Assembly (NCBI GenBank): GCA_963556145.1
Contig: OY744462.1
Coordinates: 1,302,001 to 1,366,000 of the forward strand
Length of the DNA: 64,000 bases
Direction: 5' to 3'
Source of the DNA: Hygrocybe punicea
Lineage: Eukaryota > Basidiomycota > Agaricomycetes > Agaricales > Hygrophoraceae
The position numbers were made by a program, and so were the translations under genes. The notes under the pieces are model-generated. The model ran no database searches, was not told where the DNA came from, and worked only from the letters and a program-made list of their open reading frames with translations. Below are positions 47,130-57,293 of the stretch, piece after piece. How positions within the stretch are numbered: position 1 is the stretch's first letter; each line of letters starts with the position of its first letter.

Positions 47130-48426
47130 CATCTTTATGTCATGAGGTTAGACAATTGAGAAAACCGTAAAAGGGTGCTCACTGTGATCAAATGATCCCT
47201 GCGAATTTGCTCGTTGTTGAACTGTCGGGGAAGGAGAGCAATGATGGGAGAGATGGAGACTGCAAGATGGAACAGATTGACCATCCTCAAGAGAATGGCC
47301 TTTGCAGAACTCATGTTTTCGAAAAGCGTAATCAAATCTGAACCCAAAGGCATTCTCAGGGATGTTGCCCGGCTTCAATATGGCTCCAGTCAGCGTCAAC
47401 ATCATATTACGTATCTCAATGATACTTACCTTCGTAAAGTTAAGATAAATGTCTGTGGGTTCTCCGGAAGCCGATCCTTGCCCTATATTGGATTTATAAG
47501 CCCAACATGGATGCCAAGAAGGGGCAAGATAACTTACCAAGCCAAACCAGCACAGAGCGAAAGACATGAGTTCCAAGTTGACCAGCAATTGGGTATACTT
47601 GGACTCATGAATATGTTGTCCAGCCCGCAAAAGACTCATGACCCCTTGTTTCAGCAGCGACTGCTGATGACTGAGCTGCTCAGGTTCAGCATTCGCGAAC
47701 AACCTGGCCTTCGCCAAACTTGCCCCAAAGCCATCACCAAGCCGGGCGTTTCTCTCTCGGGTCCGCAAATCCAGGATGGGTTGAGTCCAATCATCGAGTT
47801 TGGTCAAGAGCTATTAGGGGCAACTCAGCGCTGATCTCTTTCATTGAAATACGAACATTCATGGGCATACCTGTGTTAACTTTACTGGCAAATCATGGGG
47901 CTTTGCTCCTCGAAATATGACTGGTGTCGTTCTTGTTGCTGGCACTCCCATTGCATCCGCAAGCTGGTCCAGAAGAGAATATCGGTTCACAATTTCTGCG
48001 GCGGCGCTGATGTACACTGCTGGCGAAGATGACCATCTTCTGGGATTGCCAACAGTCGCTAGAGCACCATGAGGTCCACATGCTGCATTCAGATTGAAGA
48101 ATTCCTTCAAGAATCCTGTAACCCTGTCGCCATACACTCGATGTGGTGAAAAAGCGTCAAGGCTTTGCGCCATGTTCTGGTTCATGTTCAACTTTGGGTT
48201 GATTGCTCATCGAACAGAATCATAAACTCACCAAGAGCAGCTGGCCTTGGGAAATGGGGCAGCTGGAACCTAATAGAGCCAAGCGAAGCTGATCCTTCAT
48301 AGCGCCTCGAACAAGGAGAGTGCCATTGGTCCATGGAAAATCACGCAGGAGAGCAGTATTGTGTCGAAAAGATATGGCCAACGCTGAGGAAGAGGCTTCA
48401 GTTGCTTGGCTGCCACTGCTTGACAT
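47130..48426 (-). CDS. Hypothetical cargo protein, multi-exon
   Basis: Start MSSSGSQATEASSSALAIS at 48,426, followed by FPWTNGTLLVRGAMKDQLRLAL. A ~60-nt intron leads to NMAQSLDAFSPHRVYGDRVTG...RGAKPHDLPVKLTQ, and another to LTKLDDWTQPILDLRTRERN...QGVMSLLRAGQHIHESKYTQL and LELMSFALCWFG. Later exons (ILKPGNIPENAFGFRFDYAF) reach about 47,130, where the end is not settled. The protein is mostly helical with no recognised domain. No premature stop lies in the exons chosen. It lies in the same orientation as the JmjC gene. Confidence 0.5.
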
Positions 48427-48677
48427 GTTTGAACAGAAAATATTGGTGGTTAAAATGTTGAATTGACGCGTCATGACATCACGTGTTGTCACATGTTGTC
48501 ACGTGGAAAACCAAATGTGGAAATGGCAGCATCGCTATTAAACTATTAAATAAACTATTCATCTACTAGAGCTTGGAATGTGCAGATATTCCATGCCCGA
48601 GTGGTTTCCTGTGCACTATTTATTTGTTGATACATTACAGATTGACAGATGAAACGGAGGGAAGAAAATTTGACAAC

Positions 48678-49244
48678 TTACTTTAGCCTTTTAGACTGGC
48701 TAGGAGCAAATGCATCAGACAATGATTCCACCAATGCAGCATATTCATCATGAGACCACTCTCGGTGTTCAAAGTCAAATGAAAATGACACAGTGGTGTT
48801 CAAAATCTCTGCTGGAAGTTCTCTCAGTTTCCTGCATAGGATAAGTTCACCTGCACTAACTCGCTTTGCCTCCCTTCAGCCTTGCATACTCAAGTTGCCA
48901 TTCACAAGGTTTCGCAATGTCTAAATCTAATTGAATGATGACTCGTCTTGGGCTATCCAGCGCAGGATCAGTATACTGCATGCGATCAACTTTTCGCATG
49001 ATATCCTGTTATATAGCAGCAGGACTTACCCTCCATGACAAAACCTCACATTCAATTCTCAGTTCCAGAGACAACTTGTCAGTCTCAAAGTTTAGGAGAC
49101 ATCTATTATGGTCAGCCAGGGACCATGTAATGAATAATTTAAAATTTACCTGGACGACACCCATTCATAGGTCAAAACCCCCTCCTTGACTAAAATCGGT
49201 GTTCCTACGCCCAAATGGTAATGCTTGACAGGGAGGGGAGACAT
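48678..49244 (-). CDS. Hypothetical cargo protein, small, multi-exon
   Basis: Start MSPLPVKHYHLGVGTPILVK at 49,244. Introns of about 47, 24-30 and 27-50 nt are suggested by continuity of protein-like sequence: CLLNFETDKLSLELRIECEVLSW, DIMRKVDRMQYTDPALDSPR, VIIQLDLDIAKPCEWQLEYAR, KLRELPAEILNTTVSFSFDF. The frame ends at 48,678, although a GTAAGT there could be a donor to a further exon. No family recognised. A CG-rich palindrome, later split by the TRIM-like element, starts 75 bp upstream of the ATG. Confidence 0.5.
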
Positions 49245-49317
49245 GTGAAAGAATGATTCGTGGTTCATGAGAAACCTGTGACGAACCTGAGGACAAGGTC
49301 ACATGCTTTGTGAGTGG

Positions 49318-49339
49318 TCACGCCCGACGAATCGGCCGT
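49318..49339. promoter_or_regulatory. CG-rich palindrome, site 1 (interrupted)
   Basis: TCACGCCCGACGAATCGGCC followed by GT here, completed by GA at 51,150-51,151 if the nested element and its CCGT duplicate are removed. The same design occurs at 52,347 and 57,193. Confidence 0.5.
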
Positions 49340-51145
49340 TGGAGTAGGACTAGAGGTCCTACTCACTACGATGGCATGGTCATGGCATAGTCAATCTCTC
49401 CTTGTCTGACTAATCCTACTACAAACATCTATCTACGACTAGATCACGTGACTATCCCAATCCTCCTACTACATGTCCCCTCCTCCAATATGGCGACGTC
49501 CCCGTCGCCTCATCGCTGAGAAACAAAGCAGGAACAGAGAGAGAACTAACCAAAATCCAACATCTCCAAACTCCAAACCAAAAGAACTCCTACTCCGTCA
49601 AGGTCTTATGAAATGCTGCCTACACTAAGGGATACCTCACTCCAGTGGATGCCGCCGCAGGGATACCTCACCGTAAGTGGCTGCCGCTGTCCTGTAGACC
49701 AAATCGCCTATGTTCAAAGGTTGGTAACGCTCGTGGAATAAAGAAGTGGGGTGTGGTATGGTGTGGTAGTGTCGATGTTTGATGGAACAAGTGCTGATGT
49801 CGAGGGAAAGTGGCCGCGGGGGTCAGGGTGGTCTCTGGGATCAAAAACGAGGTTTTATCAAGTATACGCGAGGGGGCAGTAACACTGTAGCAAGGGAACA
49901 TGCAGGGTTGGTGCTTGAGGGCTCGAAAACGGCAAGTATGGCTTGACGGTGGCATAAATAGCTTGTCGGATCGTCGAGCGTGGATGCTGGGGGGTATTTG
50001 TGGGGTTGCGAGGGGTCAGGAACGAAGCTGGGGGCCCTAACAAACATACGCGAGGGGGGTTGGAACCAGGGGAAGCGGGATCGCGAGGTGGTAACGCAAG
50101 ACGGCGTTGGGGGTCCAAACATGGTGGGGACGGCTCGTTTGGAGCGTTGATGGGACGCAGGGTACTCTGGGGTGGCAAACGGGTGGGCCGCTGGGCTTGA
50201 CAAGATGGTCTGGGCCAGTTGCATTGGCAGAACGGGGCTGCGCGGTGATGACATGGCATGTGGCCGGGGTGTCAGAAATGACGGCAGGGGCTCGTTTGGC
50301 GCAATGGAGGGGAACGGGGGGTCCTGGCCGGCGGAACGAGTGTGCGGGGAGTCGAATGGGTCCGTGTAGGGGTGGGGGTGACGAGAAACGGGGGTCTAAG
50401 AGTGGTGACGTGGCAGATCCGTGGGGTGACCAAAAGGTGCGGAGCGGTTTGTTTGAGACGACGAGGCGTGACGGGGGGTTCTGGCAGATGAGCCGAGGGT
50501 GCGGGGAGTCGAATACATGCATTTTGGGTTCGGGGTGCATGGAAACAACAGGGTCCGTACAGCGCTGATGCGATTTCCGTCGGGCTGTCCAAAACTCGCT
50601 GTAGCGGGGTATGTGGGATCCTGATGGGGAACGCAGGGCTCCGGAACGTCGAACGAAGTTGCGGGGGGTCGTCTGGACATGGCTGGGTCTGGGGATAGTG
50701 AAAATTCGGGGGGTTGAAAAAAGGTGACAGGCCTGCCATTTGGGTGCTGAGAAGGGTCGCGGGCGCGTTTTTGGGTCAACTCGGGGCGACGCGGGGCCCT
50801 ATTGGGCTGAACATGAGCGCTGGGGGGTAACTTGAGTGTCGTACGGCCGTGAATGAAGAGAGAATGCGCGGTTGTGCAGCAGTGGGTGGTGAGGCCGCGT
50901 GAAAAAAAATGTAGTCGCGAGAAAGCTAGCAAAAGGCTCAAAGAAGGCTCAAAAAAGCCAGAGAAAGAAGAGAAAGCAATGGTGAGACGAATCACACTCT
51001 CATCACCACGATGGAGTAGGACTAGAGGTCCTACTCACTACGATGGCATGGTCATGGCATAGTCAATCTCTCCTTGTCTGACTAATCCTACTACAAACAT
51101 CTATCTATGACTAGATCACGTGACTATCCCAATCCTCCTACTACA
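49340..51145. mobile_element. TRIM-like element with 134-bp terminal direct repeats
   Basis: Direct repeats 49,340-49,473 and 51,012-51,145 differ at about one position (CTACGAC vs CTATGAC), start TGGAGTAGG and end CTACTACA (TG...CA), and are flanked by CCGT (49,336-49,339 and 51,146-51,149). The 1.54-kb interior is GC-rich, contains repeated GGGGTGACGAGAAACGGGGG-like phrases and lacks gag or pol. A clear primer-binding site or polypurine tract was not recognised, so LTR origin is likely but not proven. Confidence 0.7.
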
Positions 51146-51170
51146 CCGTGATGAGGTTATTGACCATTAC

Positions 51171-51950
51171 CCTATTCGGTTACAGTTGCCAAATATGGAA
51201 ACGGCTTCCAAAACATTCTTGCTGTTCTAGAGAGCCAAAGAATGGCTATTGGACCATTGCAACAGTCCCAGAACTGAATGTCAACTGGTAGTAGGATGTG
51301 AACAACTTGGGGTATTTTTGGTGCAAATATATGGAGCGATATTCATGTTTTGTTGACACCCCTCCGCCAAAATAGGACCCTGAAACTTATATATCTCTCT
51401 TACACCGAAAATAAAATGGCAAAAAAATCCAAGGTAGCAGCTTTGGAAAGGCGTGATGCATTGGAATGCCCTGTTCATGTGTGCCTGGAGGTTTATGACA
51501 TGTGAAGTTATATACAGCGAATGATGAATTGGCAGGTAACATGACCTGGAATTTGCATGATCATCACGTTTGTTTGACTTTTGATAATTTGGCATCCATG
51601 GCCAAACTGTAACCAGGTCAGCTTGCAAACTCAAGGCACACATGAAGAATGCATTGCAATGCATCATAACTGTCCAAAGCTGCCAGCGTGGATTTTTTTG
51701 CCATTTTATTGCTGGAGTAAGAGAGATATATAAGTTTCAGGGTCCTATTTTGGCGGAGGGGTGTCAACAAAACATGAATATCGCTCCATATATTTGCACC
51801 AAAAATACCCCAAGTTGTTCACATCCTACTACCAGTTGACATTCAGTTCTGGGACTGTTGCAATGGTCCAATAGCCATTCTGTGGCTCTCTAGAACAGCA
51901 AGAACATTTTGGAAGCCGTTTCCATATTTGGCAACTGTAACCGAATTAGG
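51171..51950. mobile_element. Foldback element, two ~325-bp inverted arms
   Basis: CCTATTCGGTTACAGTTGCC at 51,171 is inverted at 51,931-51,950. The arms run to about 51,495 and from 51,625 and share the phrase GGGGTATTTTTGGTGCAAAT. No gene. A target duplication could not be fixed. Confidence 0.75.
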
Positions 51951-53517
51951 CAATTCGATCATCCAATTTTCCACTTGTTGTCCAGAAACACATCTTGTTC
52001 TCCAATCTAAAACCTTGCTATTTAATTTGGAACCTCTTCCATCCTGTGGTGCTATGCCCAATCCTCCCTGCATTTTGTCTCAGCTAACCCTCCAATCTTC
52101 TTTTCTCCTCCTACGCTCTCATCTTTAGGCAACATTTTAAACCCTCTCCGGTTTCAAATGGCATGGACTTCAATTGTCGTTCTTCATCCGCTGAATCTCG
52201 CCTGCAACTGAATTGATTTCCCATGCGCCACTCCTTTTTGGTGGTAGGAATCTTTTCTAACAATTTTTTCTAGTCAGATTATCTACTTTCTCTGTTCTAT
52301 TTATGTGTTCACGGACTTCACACTCGGGCAGCTATGTGACCATGTCACGGCTGATTAGTCGGCCGTGACATTTTAACCCCAACCCAAACAATAGTTATGG
52401 CCAGACATCCCCATGTATATTTCCGCGACATCAGAGTTTACGCCAACAAACCCCACGTTAAACGGAGGGTCATCCGCGATGTGCAGGCTGCCGCGGTCCG
52501 CCAGAGATGGGGCGCGTCTGGGGTTGAATGGGCGGAAATCCGGTAATGCACCATGACTTGATGACTTTTTTTTAGTGCTCATTAACTTGCTCATAGTGGT
52601 CCGGCGCATTATGGCGGGACACGCCGGACCGAACCGCTACATACGACAGTCCGGCTCTACACAAGAGAAGGATATCGTGTCACCACTTTGCATGTTTACC
52701 ATGCAAGGAGGGGCATTTTGAATACTTGAGGTAAGTCTCAATATTTCCATAGTCTCTCTTCCAGAGGCTAAGAACTACTTAGATATAACAAATTAGGACC
52801 TGTATCTAACATTTAAATGCTTCATTCATCTGTTTTTCCTCCAAATATTTATCGGCATGTTCATATTGATAGTTTTTTTTTGCGTTGTAATGGACATGCT
52901 AATCATTAGAACTACTATAAAGATCGATCGATCGCTTATGTAATCATAGGGAGCCAGGAATCCCCTCATCCAGCGATTGTTCCAAAGGTTGACTTATCCA
53001 ATTATGTAATCATTCAAAATTAAAATAATTTCATTTATTATTTCCAAAATAAAGTAAATTAAAGAAGTCCTCAACCGCGGGCCCGCCCCAACCAACCAAT
53101 AGCTGTTTCCCATCGATCTTGATTCGGCGTCGTTAATTTGGATGACCTGGAAGAGAGTCTGAATGTTGCTGCATTGTAGGGGCCCCTACTTCACAGCAAA
53201 TTCAAGCTCTCTGGAAAAAACAAAGATGCGATGATAAGCATCCATTTAAATGGCAAAGAAAAGAAGGATTTTGCTTAGCGGATAACCCAAAAGCCAAAAT
53301 TGATACATTGGTGTTCTACAAGATCAAAGCAAACAATAAGTTGAAAATTCAGGTCCCAATTTGAGCCGCTTACGAGCACACCCTGCTGGGCATTGAATTT
53401 GAGGCAAATGGCAAGGAAAGGGACTGCAAAAACGAATCGAAGTCAATCTGAAGCTAAAGTGTTAGTGTGAAAAGGAGTTTTAAGCATAACTTACGATTTT
53501 GCGACCTCTGCCAAACT
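51951..53517. other. AT-rich stretch without a convincing gene
   Basis: It contains palindrome site 2 (52,347-52,370), a short GATCGATCGATCG run near 52,922, and only short frames. A 78-residue minus-strand frame (52,373-52,609) has no support beyond being open. Confidence 0.45.
52347..52370. promoter_or_regulatory. CG-rich palindrome, site 2
   Basis: TCACGGCTGATTAGTCGGCC followed by GTGA, 24 bp, nearly perfect dyad. No gene start was identified nearby. Confidence 0.4.
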
Positions 53518-53672
53518 ATGTTGCCGCGCAGGATGCTGGCAAACGCGGATAGAGCCCCCAGTACCCAATGATGCTGCGCAGGATGCTGGCAGACACCGAT
53601 AAAGCCCCCAGTACCCAATGTTGCTGCGCAGGATGACGGCAGACACCAATGAAGCCCCCAGTACCCAATGAT
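53518..53672. repeat. Three tandem ~51-bp units
   Basis: Three copies of a unit containing GCGCAGGATGCTGGCAGACA and AAGCCCCCAGTACCCAATG, with a few substitutions each. Non-coding as far as I can see. Confidence 0.85.
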
Positions 53673-53950
53673 GGTGCTGTAAAAGTGGGCTTGTTGGCGA
53701 GCAGCTAGAAATTGCGGAAGTAAGTAATGCAAAAGATATATGCAGAATGGAAGACTTATCGGCTTATGAAATTGTAACCAATTTCAACCATTCACTGAGG
53801 TCTTTTGGCATGTCGCGATTCATGTCAAAACATCCCAGTGATGATGGTTGATGATGGCTGATAAGCATCAGGTCGCGAAAGATGACATGCCTACCTTTTA
53901 TGGCAATCAACCAAAGCATGTGATCTTGTTTGCTTGCAGGTGACCGCGTT

Positions 53951-53958
53951 CTTCACAT
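53951..53958. repeat. 8-bp target site duplication of short hAT element, left
   Basis: CTTCACAT here and at 55,253-55,260. Confidence 0.85.
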
Positions 53959-55252
53959 TAGTGTTGGGGAAGTTCGGTCTCAGACCGACCCAAACCCGGT
54001 TTAGACCGAACCGAAACCACCGGTTTCGGTTTCGGTTTGGGAAATTTCGGCTGAGACCGAACCGTTCAGTCTCCGGTTTGGAGATTTGGCCGCGGGCCGA
54101 AACGGTTTCAAACTCAGTTTGAACCGCAAACCGACAGTCCAAAGTTGGCTACATGGCTGACTTCGAAAGTCACCCAAAGTCACCAACCCCACCAACAACA
54201 CCCCCGATATACGCCAAACGAAGACGATGGAGCACCCGAGGTCGACAAAACGGGCGGCGGGGTACTCCCTGCCGCCCGCGTATGTTTTTTATTTTTATTT
54301 ATTCGAACTTAACTAACGCATTTACAAATTACAGGTTGATGCACCACGGCCACCACCACCACCACCACCACCACCACGACAACGGCAACGACAACGGCGA
54401 CGGTTACAACCACCGTCAACGCCACGCCGGACGCGCCCACAGCAACGCCCACGGCCCACCCCCAGTGCCAGGCCAAACGCGTTCAAAACGCGTGCCAAAC
54501 GTACGTGAATGGGGTGGAGTCAACAAGGTGGAAGAGCAGCAGGGGTGGTGCATCCACCCCGCTCCTTCGTGGTATGTACCTTTATTCATTTTTTCACTGA
54601 TTTATTCGTCCATTATAGAACGCGGCACCGTACCACCACCACCACGCAACACTAACACCACCGAGGAAGGCCAACGCGGGGTCAACCCGGCCGTCGTCGT
54701 GTGTACAACGCGTATGACGCGTCCGGACACCCTCGCGAAGAGGCTCCTATGCCACCACCACCACGCGTCCGCCGAAAACAACCAAAGCGGCCCAGCCGTC
54801 GTCGCGTGCACAACGCGTATGACGCGTGGGGCACCACCACCACCACCACCACCACCACCACCATCACGCGTCCACCGAAAACGGCCAAGGCGGTCAACCC
54901 ACATCGCATGTACAACGCGTGTGACGCGTCGGGACACCCATGGAGAAGCCCGCGTGCGGCTCAATGCCGGCGCAGGGTGTGCCAGCACCCCAGCACCCCA
55001 ATCTCACCTCGCAAACAGGCTGGCCACGTCAATTGACGTGCGCAGCACTGTTGCGAGGTCAGAATGGTGCAGGGGCACTGAGCACTAGCGGTCCGCGGTT
55101 CAGACCGCGTTCAGACCGAAACCGAACCGATGCAAACCGTTTGCATCGGTTTCGGTCTGGTTTGGGGACTTTGGGTGGAAAACCGGACCATTCGGTTTCC
55201 GGTTTGGGCAAAAAGGCCCCAAACCGGACCAAACCGAACTTCCCCAACACTA
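53959..55252. mobile_element. Non-autonomous hAT element (1,294 bp)
   Basis: TIRs TAGTGTTGGGGAAGTTCGGT and the inverse, with an 8-bp CTTCACAT duplication. The sub-terminal regions are dense in GGTTTCGGTTT/AACCGAAACC motifs on both sides. The interior is CAC/CCA microsatellite and GTGTACAACGCGTATGACGC-type tandem repeats. A 311-residue frame through it is low complexity (His and Pro runs) and not convincing as a gene. It sits 94 bp upstream of the TET/JBP start codon. Confidence 0.85.
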
Positions 55253-55345
55253 CTTCACATGTGATCTCGTGCTGATCGCGTTGTTTGTTTCTATTGACGT
55301 GTATCGTTGTGTGACGTGTATCGTTGTATAGGACTTTTTTACCAG

Positions 55346-56721
55346 ATGGTCTCCTCAAAACCTATGGGCTCAAAGCACGAAAACTCACAAAAATCGCGGC
55401 GGCGCATTGGCAAGCGAGGTTCACCAAGTCTGTGCAAAAGGTATTTATTAAATTTATCCTTTGGCATCCAATCTGAATGTAATGCATGCAGATTGCGACA
55501 ACGTTTTCTTTTGGTCACCCGCGCCCAGTTGGGTGCAGGTGAACAATTAGATGACCTAAGAGCTGCCCGGATCGTCACAGAAGCTCTGCTCAATCCGAGT
55601 AAGTCATGATGATTCCAATGGCCCAATCTAATTGTTTCTCCATTGTAGTTTATATTCAGTGGGACCTCGAGGATTACGCCACCCGCGTCAAAAAAGGCCT
55701 GGGTACCCCGGCCTCAATCGCCCAATTACAGCGCAAGTTCGCGAATCCCCAACTCGGCAGGGTGAATAGACCCGCAACAGTGGTGGACATGTGTGGACGA
55801 ATAATAATCTGGTATCTTCCAGGGTTGATATCAGCCCAGCAAGCTGTAAGTCGTGTCATGATCTAGGAGGTTTAATTCAATAGTAGAGACAAATTAGGAT
55901 GTTATGCTGAATGGCAGTGAAAGCATACAAGTCATCGGCTCAAAAAAGATTCATCGTAAACAAACATGCGGGAAGGTCAATTGGCGAGTTGACCCAAAAC
56001 ATTTTCGTTTTGATTCTGTGGATCAGAATCTACTGCCGGGAAGTGATGAGTATTCGGCAGGGTGGTTCGCACAGGCTCATACTGTGAGTTCCGAAATCCG
56101 CCAACATTCCGGTTGCTGGGCTCATTCACATTTTAGAGACCAAGTGACCCTTTGAAGCCTTCTGCGAACCATCTTAAGCGGGGTACTGGAGAATGGATGT
56201 CTTCAATAGCTGACGTAGAATCGTTCATCAATCGGGTCTTCTTTATGGTTCATCCATCACTGCAACAAATCGGCAGCAAAGCTTTGGACAAGCTTAGGTC
56301 GGCCAACCTGACGGCTAAAGTTGCAGGATCCTGGACATCCCATTTCACTGGGATCGCGGTTATCATCAACCGGAAGACATTGGCACATCGTGATGGGAAT
56401 GGTATGCCACCTTGGTATGACTTCCTCCTGGGTATCGGAGACTATCATGATTGCACTCTTGATATGCCCGACCTTGGACTGCAGCTCGATTACGGGCCCG
56501 GAACTGGCGTCTTCCTATGTGGCAACAGCATCAGACACGAAGTCACGGACTGGAGTGGTGGGGATCGAGTTTGCTATGCTCATTTCCTCAGGAAGAAAGT
56601 CTTGGAGCGTCTAAATGTAGAATTGTCAGGGTGGTCTGAGCAGAAAGAGTTTTGTACCATCATTCCAGAGGTGAAATGTCGTGAATTGGGTATTAAAAAC
56701 TCGGCACATGTAGCAGCGTAA
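55346..56721 (+). CDS. TET/JBP-family 2-oxoglutarate/Fe(II) dioxygenase
   Basis: Exons 55,346-55,440, 55,492-55,598, 55,649-55,845, 55,898-56,083 and 56,137-56,721 join in frame to 389 residues. The catalytic double-stranded beta-helix is in the last exon: TSHFTGIAVIINRKTLAHRD gives the HxD iron ligands (His279, Asp281), GNSIRHEVTDW the distal His (about 329), and GGDRVCYAHF the Arg (about 339) expected to bind 2-oxoglutarate. This arrangement matches fungal TET/JBP proteins, which oxidise 5-methylcytosine or thymine bases in DNA. The basic N-terminus (KSRRRIGKRG) suits nuclear import. No CXXC finger is seen. The gene is complete, undamaged, and 572 bp upstream of the KDZ transposase on the same strand. 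TET/JBP expansions linked to KDZ transposons have been described in mushrooms, so the pairing is expected. Substrate is inferred. Confidence 0.87.
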
Positions 56722-57293
56722 ACATCATTCATAAAATATGTACCCTTGTCCTGAACTTACGAAATATTACTTTTGTAACATTCCATCAGCCTATCAGCAG
56801 GTTATAGTTCAGATTGTCCACCTTGAGTTGCAATAACAGGAATGAGAGCATCTCAATTGCATATCTAGGCACTGAAAGGGAGGTCTGATCTTGGTTGTCT
56901 CAAGTTCACGCTTGCATGCTGCAAAAGCACTGCGCCTGGTATATGCCAGGGGGTCAAAGGTGGATAATATAACATCGTTCCAAAGGTTGGTGCACACCGG
57001 TGCAGGTGGGGACTGGTATTCTGGTTGACCATACTGGCGGGGTAACACTGATCTGCGCAAGTATGAGAAAACAAGGTGGTATGAGAAAACAAGGTGGTTG
57101 TCAGTATTGTCAGGCATGGCTGCGAACCATAAGACCTGCAGAAGAGTTGATGGGAGCACGTGACATGTGTTTCAGAGCCATGATGTGACATGTCACGCCG
57201 ACTCGTCGGACGTGACACATCACACATCACGTGTCACATCAACATCAACCATTTGTAAACATCAACCAATTTAACATCAACCACCTCCCAACA
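56722..57293. other. Spacer between TET/JBP and KDZ genes
   Basis: No gene. It holds a direct ACATCACACATCACGTGTCACATCAAC-type run and palindrome site 3 upstream of the KDZ start, probably the KDZ promoter region. Confidence 0.5.
57193..57215. promoter_or_regulatory. CG-rich palindrome, site 3, upstream of the KDZ gene
   Basis: TCACGCCGACTCGTCGGACG followed by TGA, 23 bp, ending 78 bp before the KDZ ATG. Confidence 0.5.

Noticed and set aside
49841..50995. Several overlapping Pro/Arg-rich ORFs up to 199 residues on the minus strand
   Set aside because: They overlap in multiple frames in the GC-rich, repetitive interior of the TRIM-like element and show no domain.
52373..52609. 78-residue minus-strand ORF (MRRTTMSKLM...)
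   Set aside because: It is short, has no recognised domain, no intron context and no clear upstream signals; too weak to list as a gene.
54153..55088. 311-residue His/Pro-rich ORF
   Set aside because: It lies inside a 1.3-kb non-autonomous hAT element and consists of CAC/CCA microsatellite and tandem repeats read through; overlapping frames are equally open.
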